A stretch of 30,243 bases of DNA from Ignavibacteriales bacterium (GCA_016709155.1 JADJEI010000005.1:1-30243), one strand, 5' to 3'. Positions 1-9,816 are shown, numbered from the stretch's first letter. Made by a program: numbers and translations. Notes: generated by a model not told the origin, from the sequence alone.

Positions 1-2
1 CT

Positions 3-356
3 GGTAAAATTGATGAGAGTACAGAGTTTGATAAAACAGATTTCCGAAATACTGTACCGCGTTTTTCGCAAGAGAATAGAAAAGCAAATCAATTGCTGGT
101 TGATTTAATTAACAACATTGCAAAAAGTAAAAATGTAACACCTGCTCAAATTGCATTAGGTTGGTTGTTAGCCCAAAAGCAATGGATCGTTCCAATTCCG
201 GGGACAACAAAACTTCACAGACTTGAAGAAAACAATTTTGCAGTTAATGTTGAGTTTACAAAGGATGAACTAAGTTTGATCGATGAAGCTTCATCTAAAA
301 TTATTTTAAAGGGAGATAGATATTCAGAAAGCAGTCAGAATATGATTGATAGATGA
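3..356 (+). CDS. aldo/keto reductase, C-terminal part (cut by window start)
   Basis: The reading frame is open from base 3, so the gene begins before the window; only the last 117 or so residues are visible. They hold the C-terminal end of an aldo/keto reductase (AKR) barrel: the TPAQIALGWLLAQKQWIVPI strand-helix followed by PGTTKLHRLEEN, the usual NADP(H) 2'-phosphate and adenine binding loop. The same stretch recurs in the Tat-exported AKR at 1315-2457 (TPAQIALAWLMAQKNWIVPI, PGTTQMADMLEN), so the two look like paralogues of the YakC/general AKR type. It is 50 bases upstream of the next AKR on the same strand, so probably the same transcript. The catalytic Asp-Tyr-Lys-His tetrad lies outside the window and cannot be checked. 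Confidence 0.85.
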   Translation, partial: GKIDESTEFDKTDFRNTVPRFSQENRKANQLLVDLINNIAKSKNVTPAQIALGWLLAQKQWIVPIPGTTKLHRLEENNFAVNVEFTKDELSLIDEASSKIILKGDRYSESSQNMIDR

Positions 357-406
357 GTTAATAATATTATGAGAAAACAATTTGTTTAAGATGGAAAGAA
401 ACATAT

Positions 407-1257
407 ATGAACAGAGTTACATTAAATAATGGTGTTGAAATGCCGATTCTTGGATTTGGAGTATTTCAGATAACAGATAAAAATGAATGTGAAAAAAGTG
501 TGCTCGATGCTCTTGAAACGGGTTATCGTTCGCTTGATACTGCAGCAGCTTATACGAATGAAACCGAAGTCGGCAATGCAATAAGGAAAAGTGGAATAGA
601 AAGAAAAGATCTTTTATTACAACCAAGTTTTGGGTGCACGATACTGGTTACGAAAACACTAAAAAGGCGTTTGAAAAATCACTGAATAAACTGCAACTTG
701 ATTATCTTGATTTATACCTGATCCATCAGCCGTTTGGTGATGTGCACGGTTCGTGGAGAGCGATGGTAGAGTTGTACAAGCAAGGAAAAGTTAAAGCTAT
801 TGGTGTAAGTAACTTTCATCCTGATCGTGTAATGGATATTATAACTTTCAATGAAGTTGTTCCCGCAGTTAACCAGATAGAAACTCATCCTTTCAATCAA
901 CAAATTGAAGCGCAGAAATTTTTAAAAGAAAATGGAGTACAGATAGAATCCTGGGGACCATTTTCTGAAGGAAGGAACAATCTTTTTCAAAACGAATTAC
1001 TTCTTTCAATTGCCGCAAAGTACAATAAAAGTTTGGCTCAGGTTGTTCTGCGTTGGCTTACTCAAAGAGGTGTGGTTGTAATTCCAAAATCTGTTAAGAG
1101 AGAAAGGATAAAAGAAAATTTCAATATTTTCGATTTTGAATTAAGTGCTGAAGATATGGCTGAAATAGAAAAGCTTGATACGAAAACCAGTTACTTTTTT
1201 GATCATCGTGATCCGGCAATTATTAAATGGATGGGCACCATGAAACTTGAAGACTAA
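407..1257 (+). CDS. aldo/keto reductase, 2,5-diketo-gluconate reductase type (one frame break)
   Basis: A cytosolic NAD(P)H-dependent reductase of aldehydes and ketones of about 283 residues, the normal size for the AKR5-like group. After repair the tetrad is complete: D44 and Y49 in LDTAAAYTNE, K74 in ITTKFW, H107 in LIHQPFGD; the cofactor loop is IPKSVKRERIKEN near the C terminus. The frame breaks in the T run at 612-615: adding one T joins ERKDLF to ITTKFWVHDTGYENT without loss of any family residue, so a one-base deletion, probably a sequencing error, is the simplest explanation. It sits between two other AKRs and upstream of two esterases. The substrate cannot be read from the sequence. 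Confidence 0.9.
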
Positions 1258-1314
1258 TTAGAAAATAATAGTAGTTCGCTAGTGTAAATCTTGTAAATCA
1301 TAATTGGAGTTGAT

Positions 1315-2457
1315 ATGAAAAAATCAAATGAGGAAAAAGGGAAATTCGTTAGTCGTCGTGATTTTATTGCTAAATCTACCATTGTGGGTGCAGGTTTAGC
1401 AGCTGGACAATTAGCTTGGGCGGCCGATTCTCAAAATCAAAGCAAAACTAAGACTAACAGTTCTGAGAATCCGATGATGTCTTTAGGTAAACGCAAACTC
1501 GGCTCTCTGGAAGTTTCGAGTGTTGGAATGGGTGTTCAGAATACAAGCCGCAAGTATGAAACAACAATACCATATCGACCTGAAATGATTAACATAATCC
1601 GCACTGCATTTGATAACGGCATCACTTTTTTTGATTCAGCAGAAGCATATGGTCCTCTTGAAGTTGAGCGTATACTTGGTGAAGCAGTTGAACCATTTAG
1701 AAATAGTGTACAGATAGCAACGAAGTTTGGGTGGAATATTGATCAGGAAACCGGTCAGCGTCTACTTGGTCTCAACAGCAAACCCGATCATATAAAGCTT
1801 GTAGTAGAGGGTATGCTAAAGCGACTACGAAACGATCGTATCGATCTGCTTTATCAGCATCGCGTAGATCCGGAAGTACCGATTGAAGATGTAGCCGGAG
1901 CGATAAAAGATCTTATGGATCAGGGAAAAGTTTTACATTGGGGTTTATCAGAGATGGGACCGAACACGCTTCGTCGCGCGCATGCAACTCTGCCGGTTAC
2001 CGCAGTGCAGAATGAGTATTCGATGTTATGGCGTGGACCTGAAAAGGAAATTATTCCGCTTTGCGAGGAACTGGGTATCGGCTTTGTTACGTGGAGCCCG
2101 CTTGGAGTTGCCTTCCTTACGGGTGCGATTGATGGAAACACATGTTTTGCTCAGGGTGACATTCGTGGTATCGAATCCCGATTCTCACCAGAGAATCTAG
2201 TTGATAACCTGAAGCTTGTGGAGATAGTGAAGAACTGGGCTCAACGAAAGGAAGCAACACCAGCTCAGATCGCACTAGCCTGGCTGATGGCTCAAAAGAA
2301 TTGGATCGTGCCTATTCCAGGTACAACACAGATGGCCGATATGTTAGAAAATAAAGGAGCGGCTGAAGTTAGACTCACTCCCGATGAATTGACTGAAATA
2401 AATTCTGAAGTTCGTGCATTCGAAGTTAAGGGACAACGTCTACGGATTTTGTACTGA
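1315..2457 (+). CDS. Tat-exported aldo/keto reductase
   Basis: A 380-residue aldo/keto reductase with a twin-arginine export signal: SRRDFI at residues 13-18, then a hydrophobic stretch (TIVGAGLAAGQLAWAADS) with a probable cut near AWA-AD. The AKR barrel follows from about residue 56, with D107 and Y112 in FFDSAEAYGP, K137 in IATKFGW and H182 in LLYQHRVD, and the cofactor loop PGTTQMADMLEN near residue 335. Tat export fits a protein that folds around its cofactor before crossing the membrane, so a periplasmic oxidoreductase is inferred. The frame is unbroken and the gene looks clearly richer in G+C than its neighbours (about 47% in one 60-base line I counted). It is 57 bases after the previous AKR. 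Confidence 0.92.
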   Translation: MKKSNEEKGKFVSRRDFIAKSTIVGAGLAAGQLAWAADSQNQSKTKTNSSENPMMSLGKRKLGSLEVSSVGMGVQNTSRKYETTIPYRPEMINIIRTAFDNGITFFDSAEAYGPLEVERILGEAVEPFRNSVQIATKFGWNIDQETGQRLLGLNSKPDHIKLVVEGMLKRLRNDRIDLLYQHRVDPEVPIEDVAGAIKDLMDQGKVLHWGLSEMGPNTLRRAHATLPVTAVQNEYSMLWRGPEKEIIPLCEELGIGFVTWSPLGVAFLTGAIDGNTCFAQGDIRGIESRFSPENLVDNLKLVEIVKNWAQRKEATPAQIALAWLMAQKNWIVPIPGTTQMADMLENKGAAEVRLTPDELTEINSEVRAFEVKGQRLRILY

Positions 2458-2645
2458 ACTTTTCTGGCGTTGAAGCTCCGCTTAAAAAGTAAGAGCTATA
2501 ATCAGAAAAATCAGTAAAAGTGATTTTGTAAATAAAAAGGCAGATAAAATATTGATTTTAGATTACTTGGAATAAGAAAGCTTAATGTTTAAGAATATAC
2601 AAACAGCTTTTAAAAAACATCAAATGTTTGGAAAGATTTGACAGA

Positions 2646-3652
2646 ATGAAAATAATAAATCCCAGGTTAGGTATGCACGGATTATTGTTACTATTAATTA
2701 TATTTTTCTTCTGTTCTCTGAAAAATAATAATGCAATGTACGACGATACTCTACCTTATAATTTAGAAGAAAATGGAGATTATCCTAATTTGTCAATCAA
2801 TCATTCAGTCCGTGATATATTAAGTCATCCGGCATTTAAAGAATTTAGTCAACTTATTTTGCCTTGGGATAACAACACAGATTACTATAACACACTACTA
2901 CTTGATGTGGGTACTCTTATGCCTTTTCATAATAATGTAGATCCAAATATTGTAGTGAGTTCACTTAACCATATGATTGACCAAGTCAATACGGAAAAAA
3001 CGATATTCTATAAATTCTATAGCGAAGAGCAGAGGCAGATGGATTCCACCAAAGAATCCACCGGACTTTTTTTCTTTAGAGGAAAGCCTGGATCTCCATT
3101 TGCCATTGTGTGCCCAGGAGGAGGCTTTTCTTATATCGGTTCCCTTCATGAGGGATTTCCACTTGCAAAAGAAATAAGTAACAAAGGGTTTAATGCATTT
3201 GTTATACGGTACCGTATAGGCAGTGAACAATTTGCCACTGAAGACCTGGCAGCAGCCATATCATATATTTTTAATAATAAGCAAATACTTGATGTCAGTA
3301 CAGAAGACTATTCAGTTTGGGGCGGATCAGCAGGAGCGCGGATGGCAGGAAATATTGCTTTAAGTGGTCTATCTTCTTATGGCGGTGCTATTCTGCCTAA
3401 ACCAGCTGCAGTTATCCTTGCCTCCACTGCCCAAGCAATTTATTCAAGTCACTTTTCCCCTGATTTCATTACTGTAGCAACTAACTATAGAATAGTGAAT
3501 GTTGACACAGTAGATAGACGTGTAGTGAATTTAAGAAATGCAGGGTAGATGTTGAATATCATAAATATCGAAGAGCTGGACATGGATTTGGGCTTGGTAC
3601 AGGTACGGATGCTGAAGGATGGTTGGGCTTAGCAGTTAGTTTCTGGCAGTGA
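2646..3652 (+). CDS. secreted alpha/beta hydrolase, acetyl-esterase (BD-FAE/Aes-like) family, one frame break
   Basis: A secreted serine hydrolase of about 335 residues. The N terminus from the ATG at 2646 is a signal peptide (MKIINPRL, then a run of Leu/Ile/Phe to FFFCSLKNNNA); an in-frame TTG at 2628 is possible, but the ATG gives the cleaner signal. PFAIVCPGGGFSYIG is the oxyanion loop and VWGGSAGARMAG the nucleophile elbow. The frame breaks at the G run 3543-3545: adding one G lets NLRNAG continue into VDVEYHKYRRAGHGFGLG, which carries the catalytic His, ending at 3652. At the place where the catalytic Asp is expected the sequence reads VATNYRIVNVD, i.e. Tyr instead of Asp. The family acts on acetylated sugars and other short acyl esters. 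Confidence 0.8.
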
Positions 3653-3818
3653 TATATTCAGGAATAATATATTAAATCTTAACAAATACTATCTTGGGAA
3701 AGTATTATTACATTAATAATCATGTAGAAATAATAAAGATCGTATCTTAGTAAATCAGCATTGCAAAACATAAATATTTTCACAATTATAAAATCAATAA
3801 ATAGATATTAGAGTAAAT

Positions 3819-4289
3819 ATGAAAGCTTCAATTATCAGATTGTTTCTATTTGTAATGATTTCGCAAATGTCTTTCCCACAGCAAGAAGATATAAATACGT
3901 CTGCTACTAAAAACGTGGAACAGGAAATCATAAATCTCTCTAAAAATAAGTGGCAATGGATGGCAGATAAAAATGTAGATACACTTAATATCCTATTTGA
4001 TGAGAAAGCTGTATTTGTTCATATGGGTGGGTCGTGGGGCAAAGAACAGGAACTTGGAATTATAAAAAGCGGCGGTATCTGGTACAAGAATGCAGAAGTT
4101 CACGAAGTATCGGTAAACATTATTGATAATACTGCTATTCTTTTAAACCGAATTACTTTATTGGCTGTCGTTGGTGGTAATGAAGTTACAAATCCTTTTA
4201 TGGTAACTGAGGTTTATGTGAAAGAAAATAATAACTGGAAGTTAGGTTCGCTTTCCTTTACAAAATTACTTACAACTGCTGATCATTAA
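3819..4289 (+). CDS. secreted NTF2-like protein (SnoaL/DUF4440 type)
   Basis: A 156-residue protein with a signal peptide (MKASIIRLFLFVMISQMSFPQQ, cut near the Gln pair). The rest has the alpha+beta pattern of the NTF2-like/DUF4440 fold: a first helix with KNKWQWMADKNVDTLNILFD, then FVHMGGSWGKEQEL, and alternating strands ending VTEVYVKENNNWKLGSLSFT. The WKLGSLSF type ending is common in DUF4440 proteins. Members of this fold are enzymes (isomerases, dehydratases, hydrolases) or binding proteins; nothing here fixes which. It lies 21 bases upstream of the carboxylesterase start and is very likely co-transcribed with it. Confidence 0.75.
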   Translation: MKASIIRLFLFVMISQMSFPQQEDINTSATKNVEQEIINLSKNKWQWMADKNVDTLNILFDEKAVFVHMGGSWGKEQELGIIKSGGIWYKNAEVHEVSVNIIDNTAILLNRITLLAVVGGNEVTNPFMVTEVYVKENNNWKLGSLSFTKLLTTADH

Positions 4290-4310
4290 AAATTATTAAA
4301 GGCATCGAAA

Positions 4311-5918
4311 ATGAAAAAAGTATTTATTGGTTTAGCAGTTCTTATTGGTTGTACACTGCAAGCTCAGCAAACGGTTGTCATTGATACTGTTGGGAAACCA
4401 ATGATTACCACTGTCTCTGGAATCATTCGTGGTGTAACAGATGGAAATGTTGATAGTTTCAAAGGTATTCCATATGCTGCCCCTCCAATGGGCGCTTACC
4501 GCTGGCGTCCACCCCAGCCCGTAAATCCGTGGCTGGGAGTGCGTGATGCCAGCCAGTATGGCTCTTCTTGTGCACAAGCGACCTGGCCAAGAGATACTAC
4601 AAAGATCCGGGAAAACTCTTCTGAGGATTGTCTGTTTCTCAATGTATGGAAACCATCAGATGCTACACCGGAATCTAAACTACCTGTTATGGTATGGATT
4701 CACGGCGGGGCCTTTGTTTTTGGCAGCGGTGATCAAGATGAATTATCGGATGTCCAGTTTGCAAAGCAAGGGGTCATTCTGGTCACATTCAACTACCGTC
4801 TTGGTAGGCTTGGTTTTTTTGCATTCCCTTCATTGAGCGACGAATATCCCGATGAACCTAAGGGCAATTACGCTTATATGGACCAGATCGCTGCGCTTAG
4901 GTGGGTTCAACAAAACATTGCTGCTTTTGGAGGCGATCCAAAAAATGTTACCATTTTCGGAGAATCTGCCGGTGGTGTATCAGTGCATTCACTCTTAACT
5001 ATACCAACAGCAAATGGTCTTTTCCAAAAGGCGATCATACAGTCTGGCGGTGGTCGGGATGGTGTTCTTACCGGTAGACCAATACGTGAAGATAATATTG
5101 ATAAGCATTATCCTGTTTCGGCGGAAACCATAGGAATAAACTTTGCTCGTCGTCATAGTATAGAAGGCACGGACGTGGACGCATTAGCGAAGCTTCGTTC
5201 TTTAAGAGTGGAGGAGATTGTAGATGGAGGTTACGAAAATGATGGACAGGGAGCTTTGCCCACTTACTCCGGTCCAACTCTCGATGGTAAGTTGGTTGAA
5301 GAAACCGCCGAGAGTATATACGACGCAGGCAGACAGCCAAAAGTACCAATCATAATTGGGTCGAATAGTGCGGAAGTGCCCGCTGGATTTGTAAATGCAA
5401 ATTCGAAGGACGAACTGCTTGCCTGGTTTGGTAATTTGAAGAACGAAGCTATTAAAGTTTATGATCCTGATAGTACGATTGATTTTGCTAAGATGCTTAC
5501 TATGGTTAACAGTGATAAAGTCTGGGGGGAACCAGCTCGGTTTACTGCGAATGCTTTTTTCAAAAAGGGTGCACCAGCATACTTATATCTTTTTTCATAC
5601 GTCTCCGCATCTATGCAGCAGTATATGCGGTTTGGTGCAGCACACGGTTCTGAAATTCCATATGTGTTCAACAATCTTAGAGACCGAAACGGAATCATCG
5701 TAACAACCAAAGACCAGGAAGTTGCAAAGATGATGAATACTTATTGGGTAAATTTTGCTAAGACTGGTGATCCAAATGGGAACGGGCTACCGAAATGGCC
5801 TGTTTATAATCCCCAAAAGGATGAGATCCTCGAGTTCCGTCCTGATGGATCAGCTATTGGTGAATCAGATCCTAGGAAAGAGAGACTCGATTTAATTGAA
5901 AAAACGTCACGACGATGA
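4311..5918 (+). CDS. secreted type-B carboxylesterase
   Basis: A 535-residue carboxylesterase/lipase of the cholinesterase-like family, full length and unbroken. A signal peptide (MKKVFIGLAVLIGCTLQAQQ) sends it to the periplasm or outside. Family marks in order: VDSFKGIPYAAPP near residue 48, EDCLFLNVWKP near 105 (type-B signature 2), WIHGGAFVFGSG as oxyanion loop near 129, and FGESAGGVS with nucleophile S219. The acid is E355 in GSNSAEVPAG and the base H445 in AAHGSEIPYVF. It hydrolyses carboxylic esters; the natural substrate is unknown. Like the Tat-exported AKR it appears more G+C-rich than its neighbours. It follows the NTF2-like gene by 21 bases and precedes the AraC regulator by 56. 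Confidence 0.93.
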   Translation: MKKVFIGLAVLIGCTLQAQQTVVIDTVGKPMITTVSGIIRGVTDGNVDSFKGIPYAAPPMGAYRWRPPQPVNPWLGVRDASQYGSSCAQATWPRDTTKIRENSSEDCLFLNVWKPSDATPESKLPVMVWIHGGAFVFGSGDQDELSDVQFAKQGVILVTFNYRLGRLGFFAFPSLSDEYPDEPKGNYAYMDQIAALRWVQQNIAAFGGDPKNVTIFGESAGGVSVHSLLTIPTANGLFQKAIIQSGGGRDGVLTGRPIREDNIDKHYPVSAETIGINFARRHSIEGTDVDALAKLRSLRVEEIVDGGYENDGQGALPTYSGPTLDGKLVEETAESIYDAGRQPKVPIIIGSNSAEVPAGFVNANSKDELLAWFGNLKNEAIKVYDPDSTIDFAKMLTMVNSDKVWGEPARFTANAFFKKGAPAYLYLFSYVSASMQQYMRFGAAHGSEIPYVFNNLRDRNGIIVTTKDQEVAKMMNTYWVNFAKTGDPNGNGLPKWPVYNPQKDEILEFRPDGSAIGESDPRKERLDLIEKTSRR

Positions 5919-5974
5919 TTATGCGATAGACAGCATCATTGTAGAAATTAAAAACATTTATTAGGTTAAACTAT

Positions 5975-6867
5975 ATGAAACATTTCAAAACAATCAGTGA
6001 ATATTACCATTTTGGCGGTGCTCCACCTCCGGAAAATCCTTTATTTAGTTTAAGAATTCTGGATGTAACAACTCCAATTACAAAAGACATTGAGTTTGTG
6101 TGCGATTTCTATTGTATCGGTTTCAAAAAAATTAAATCTGGCGAACTTATCTATGGAAAAACAAAATATGATCACGATAGAGGCTGGATGTATTTTGTTA
6201 AGCCCGGTCAAATCCTAACAGCAAGAAAATTACAATTTGCAGAAAAAGGTTTTGCAATTCATCTTAACGAAGATTTTCTTATGGGTCATCCATTATTTAA
6301 TGAAATAAAAAGTATAGCTTCTTTGATTATGAAATCAGTGAAGCGCTTCACATTTCACCAAGAGAAAAAGAAATTATGTGGTCACTGTTTCACAAAATGG
6401 AAACAGAATATCACAATAACCCTGATGAGTTCAGTAAATCAATTATTCTCTCGCACCTTGATTCTCTATTGAAGTATGCTCAACGGTTCTATAAAAGACA
6501 GTTCATTGACCGAAAACCATTGATTGGTAAAACAATTACAAAGTTTAATGAATCTCTTAGTTTATATTTTGAAAAAGGAGAAGCAGCAAAAGATGGTTTA
6601 CCTTCAGTTAACTATATGGCTGCTCAGCTTAATTTATCATCCAAATATTTAAGTGATCTACTAAAACAGGAAACAGGCAAAACCGCGTTGGAGTTGATTC
6701 ATCTTTTTGTGATCTCTGAAGCAAAAAATTTACTTGTCACTGGTGAGATCAGCATATCTGAAATCGCTTATAAACTTGGTTTTGAAAACCCGCCATATTT
6801 CTCACGGTTGTTCAAAAAGGAAGTTGGTATGAGTCCTAAAGAATTTAAAAATCAGATTCTTAATTAA
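5975..6867 (+). CDS. AraC-family transcriptional regulator (one frame break)
   Basis: About 298 residues after repair. The N-terminal 170 residues resemble the cupin-like sensing part of AraC regulators (ILDVTTPITKDIEFVCDFYC, then GWMYFVKPGQILTARKLQF). The C-terminal HTH_18 domain has both helix-turn-helix units: YMAAQLNLSSKYLSDLLKQ and ISEIAYKLGFENPPYFSRLF, followed by KKEVGMSPKEFKNQ. The frame breaks at the A run 6307-6311; adding one A gives EIKKYSFFDYEISEALHISP and restores one protein. As the last gene of the AKR/esterase island, before a terminator, it is the natural candidate regulator of that island, which is inference from position only. Confidence 0.88.
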
Positions 6868-6895
6868 TTAAAGTATGATAAATTAAAAAGCTTTT

Positions 6896-6926
6896 AACCG
6901 CAGGATAAAACTTCTGCGGTTTTTTA
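6896..6926 (+). terminator. rho-independent terminator after the AraC gene
   Basis: AACCGCAG at 6896-6903 pairs perfectly with CTGCGGTT at 6914-6921 across a 10-base loop and is followed by a run of T to 6926. It lies 29 bases after the AraC stop and closes the plus-strand island. Confidence 0.85.
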
Positions 6927-6997
6927 TTCCAACCTCTAAAAACACTAATTTTCCACCCATCCTTTATTGCCCACATTTCATAGTTTCTATTCAAATA

Positions 6998-7014
6998 TTG
7001 TTGCCAGGCAACAA
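6998..7014. promoter_or_regulatory. perfect palindrome upstream of the T9SS gene
   Basis: TTGTTGCC A GGCAACAA is an exact 8+1+8 palindrome ending 35 bases before the first possible start of the next gene. No T run follows, so it does not look like a terminator; its place between the terminator and the next start suits a dimeric repressor or activator site. No regulator can be named. Confidence 0.45.
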
Positions 7015-7049
7015 ACAAATAGATCCAAAATAATTTTTATCAAAAACTA

Positions 7050-8238
7050 ATGAGGTATAGAATGTTAAATGTTACAACTTTTTACAGAACATTTTTATTT
7101 TCAATTATTGGATTAGTTATTTATTTATCTACAAATGTTTTTAGCCAGAACATTGAAATCTATGTTAGTGATGCTGGAAATTTTTCTAATCCTCCGTGGA
7201 AAATTTTAAAGTTTGATGAAAATGGAGAGAACCCCGAAACATTTATAGACACAGTCCTTGCCTGGCCGCAGGATATTGTTTTTCTTGAAGATCAACAAGT
7301 TGTACTGATTTCAAATTTGAATACAGGAAGAATCACAAAGTATAATTCAACAACCGGAGATTATATTGAAAACTTTGCAACCGGAATTGCTGGTCCAACA
7401 AGAATGAAAATCGGAACAGATAGCTTGCTTTATGTTTTGCAATGGTCAGGAAACGGCAAAGTAAAACGTTATCAACTGGATGTAACTTTTGTTGATGCAT
7501 TTACAAGTGTCGGTGTTCCTCAAAGCATCGGAATTGATTGGGATAATAATGGAAATTTATATGTATCATCATATTCGGGTGATAATGTTAGAAAGTTTGA
7601 TGCCAACGGAAATGATTTGGGACTTTTGTAACCTCTAACTTAGCTGGACCAACTAATATCTGGTTTGATGACAATGGCGACCTGTTAGTGATTGATTATA
7701 ATGGAACAGCAGTAAAAAGATTTGATTCGACTGGAGTATTTGTCAGCAACTTCATAACCGGTTTGGGTCAGGCAGAGGGAGCAGATTTTTTCTCCAATGG
7801 AAATATACTTATCGGAAACGGTGTAACTCATTCGGTTAAGATGTTCGATAGTAACGGTGTTTACATAGAGGATTTTATTCCAAGCGGTTCAGGTGGTCTG
7901 ATGAATCCAAATGCGGTGGTTATCAGAGAAATAAATGTGTCCTCAGTTTCCGATGATGGTGATCTTGTTGCCAATAGTTTTATCTTGGAACAGAATTATC
8001 CCAATCCATTTAATCCAAGTACCAAAATAAGTTGGCAGTCTCCTGTAAGCGGTTGGCAAACATTAAAAATATTCGATGTTCTTGGCAGAGAGATTGAAAC
8101 CCTGGTTGATGAATTTAAAATGCTGGTTTTAATTCTATTTTATATACTGTAAATTCATCCTTGTCTAGTGGAGTTTATTACTATCAACTAAAAGCAGGAA
8201 ACTTCATTCAAACAAATAAAATGGTTTATTTAAAATGA
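7050..8238 (+). CDS. secreted beta-propeller protein with T9SS sorting domain (two frame breaks)
   Basis: A secreted or surface protein of about 396 residues. The signal peptide ends near NVFSQ; the ATG at 7062, behind GAGG, is an equally good start. The body is a set of NHL/SMP-30-like beta-propeller blades, each with a strand such as GRITKYNSTTGDYIENF, GDNVRKFDANGNDLGTF or TAVKRFDSTGVFVSNF. The C terminus is a type A T9SS sorting domain: LEQNYPNPFNPSTKISW, KIFDVLGREIETLVDEFKNAG, and after repair SSLSSGVYYYQLKAG ending KMVYLK. Breaks: G run at 7619-7621 (one G missing) and A run near 8117-8120 (one A missing). The sorting domain directs outer-membrane export and cleavage. The stop overlaps the next start as ATGA. 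Confidence 0.88.
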
Positions 8239-9683
8239 GAAAAATCATTAATAGCATTTTTTATCTTGCATTATTCTTAACAATTAATCTGGTTGCTCAG
8301 CACAAGCTCGATGATTATGGTGCGTTGTTTATTCAAGCAATAAATTCTGCCTCTGAAGCTGAACAAAGAGAAATTATATCAAGAATATTTTCTCAATCTG
8401 CTATTAATGAAGTTGGAATTGATAGACTGCTTGGCTTGGTAAAACAATTACACGATAGTTATGCCCCCATAGTATATCATCATTCAGAAACCTTAACCTT
8501 TAACAAGCCTGAAGGTATGAGCTATATTATGCATATCTATGCTAAGAAAGATGGCGACGTGATGTGGCAGGATTTTCAAATGCGGCTTGATCCTGAACCG
8601 CCTAACAAATTAAAGACAATAGGATTTATTGCTGAGGTTTCAGAACCAATTACTCTTCCCAATGGAAGCATTGAACAGAAAGAAACGCTTGACTGGCTTA
8701 ATAGTTATATCCAGACGTTAAATTCAAAATATGATTTGTATGGAAGTATTTTGATTGCAAGAGGAATAATATTCTTTTTGAAAAATATTTTGGATTTGCA
8801 GATAAGGAAAAAACTACTCCAATTAATCCAAATTCTTTATTTGGAATGGCTTCCGGTGGAAAAATGTTTACAGCATTATGTATCGCTAAATTAGTCGAGG
8901 ATAAGAAGCTGAATTATAACGATCATATAACAAAATATATTGATGGCTTTTCAGATAAAACAAAAGCGGATAAAATAACAATACACAACTTACTTACTCA
9001 TACATCAGGAGTAGAACATTATTGGTGGGGACAAAAAGCGGAAGCTTACAGTAATGCAGTTACAATCAATGATCACCTAAAAATGGTTTTAGATGTTGGG
9101 TTTAAAAGTGATGCGGGAAAAGAATACGAGTATAATAATTCAAACTATATTCTGCTGGGAGCGATCATCGAAAAAGTTTCCCGAACGGATTACTTTACCT
9201 TCGTTAAAGAAAATATTCTTGATAAAGCCGGGATGAGTAACAGCGGTTATTTTAACAATGAAACAAATAATACTGTCTCTCCATTGGTTCGATCAGAAAA
9301 AGGTGATAGTTGGATTGAGGTCGAAAGAGTAAAAAGGTAAAGGCAGTTCTGCCGGAGGTTCTTATTCCAACGTTAATGATATGTTAAAATTTTCTAACGC
9401 GCTAAAAAATAATTTAATTGTTTCAAGGGAAACGTTTAAAAACATGATATCAATTAAAAACAATAATATGGTTGCTACCGAAGATTATGGTTATGGATTT
9501 ATAATTGGTAAATCGGCTCGGGAGATAAGTTACGGACATGGCGGCACAGCAAAGGGAGTCAATTTTGAGTTCAGATATTTTCCTAATTCTGATATAACAT
9601 TTGTTATATTCTCTAATCAGGATAATGGTGCTTATGATGATTTAAAGCGGAATACTATTAAACTTATAACCGGAGAAAGATAA
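8235..9683 (+). CDS. secreted beta-lactamase-family serine hydrolase (two frame breaks)
   Basis: About 483 residues with a signal peptide (MRKIINSIFYLALFLTINLVAQ). An N-terminal region of some 130 residues (YHHSETLTFNKPEG, KDGDVMWQDFQMRLDPEPPN) looks like the NTF2-like prodomain often fused to these enzymes. The class C / penicillin-binding-protein-like domain follows: SGGKMFTA supplies the Ser-x-x-Lys pair, EYNNSNYILLG the Tyr-x-Asn element, and YGHGGTAKG the third His-Gly-Gly box. Breaks: one A missing at 8764-8765 (restores ARGNNILFEKYFGFADKEK) and one A extra in 9331-9335 (restores VKGKGSSAGGSYSNVNDML). Members are peptidases or esterases more often than true beta-lactamases, so antibiotic hydrolysis should not be assumed. 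The ATGA overlap suggests coupled translation with the preceding gene. Confidence 0.87.
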
Positions 9684-9816
9684 AATACATTGTTGTTGGT
9701 GGTGATTGTAAACAGGTTATTGAAGACTATCTTTTTAGCAAGAATAATTAAAATTAATGTTTATGAACAGCATTAAAAAACTCGACGTTGTTAATTGATT
9801 TGATAATAAAATTGAT

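Noticed and set aside
8235..9683. Antibiotic-resistance beta-lactamase
   Set aside because: Only the shared Ser-x-x-Lys fold is evident; the prodomain and context suit an esterase or peptidase relative.
9684..9752. Frame reading YIVVGGDCKQVIEDYLFSKN then a stop, resembling a protein C terminus
   Set aside because: Too short, no start, and no family can be named with confidence; possibly a remnant, possibly chance.
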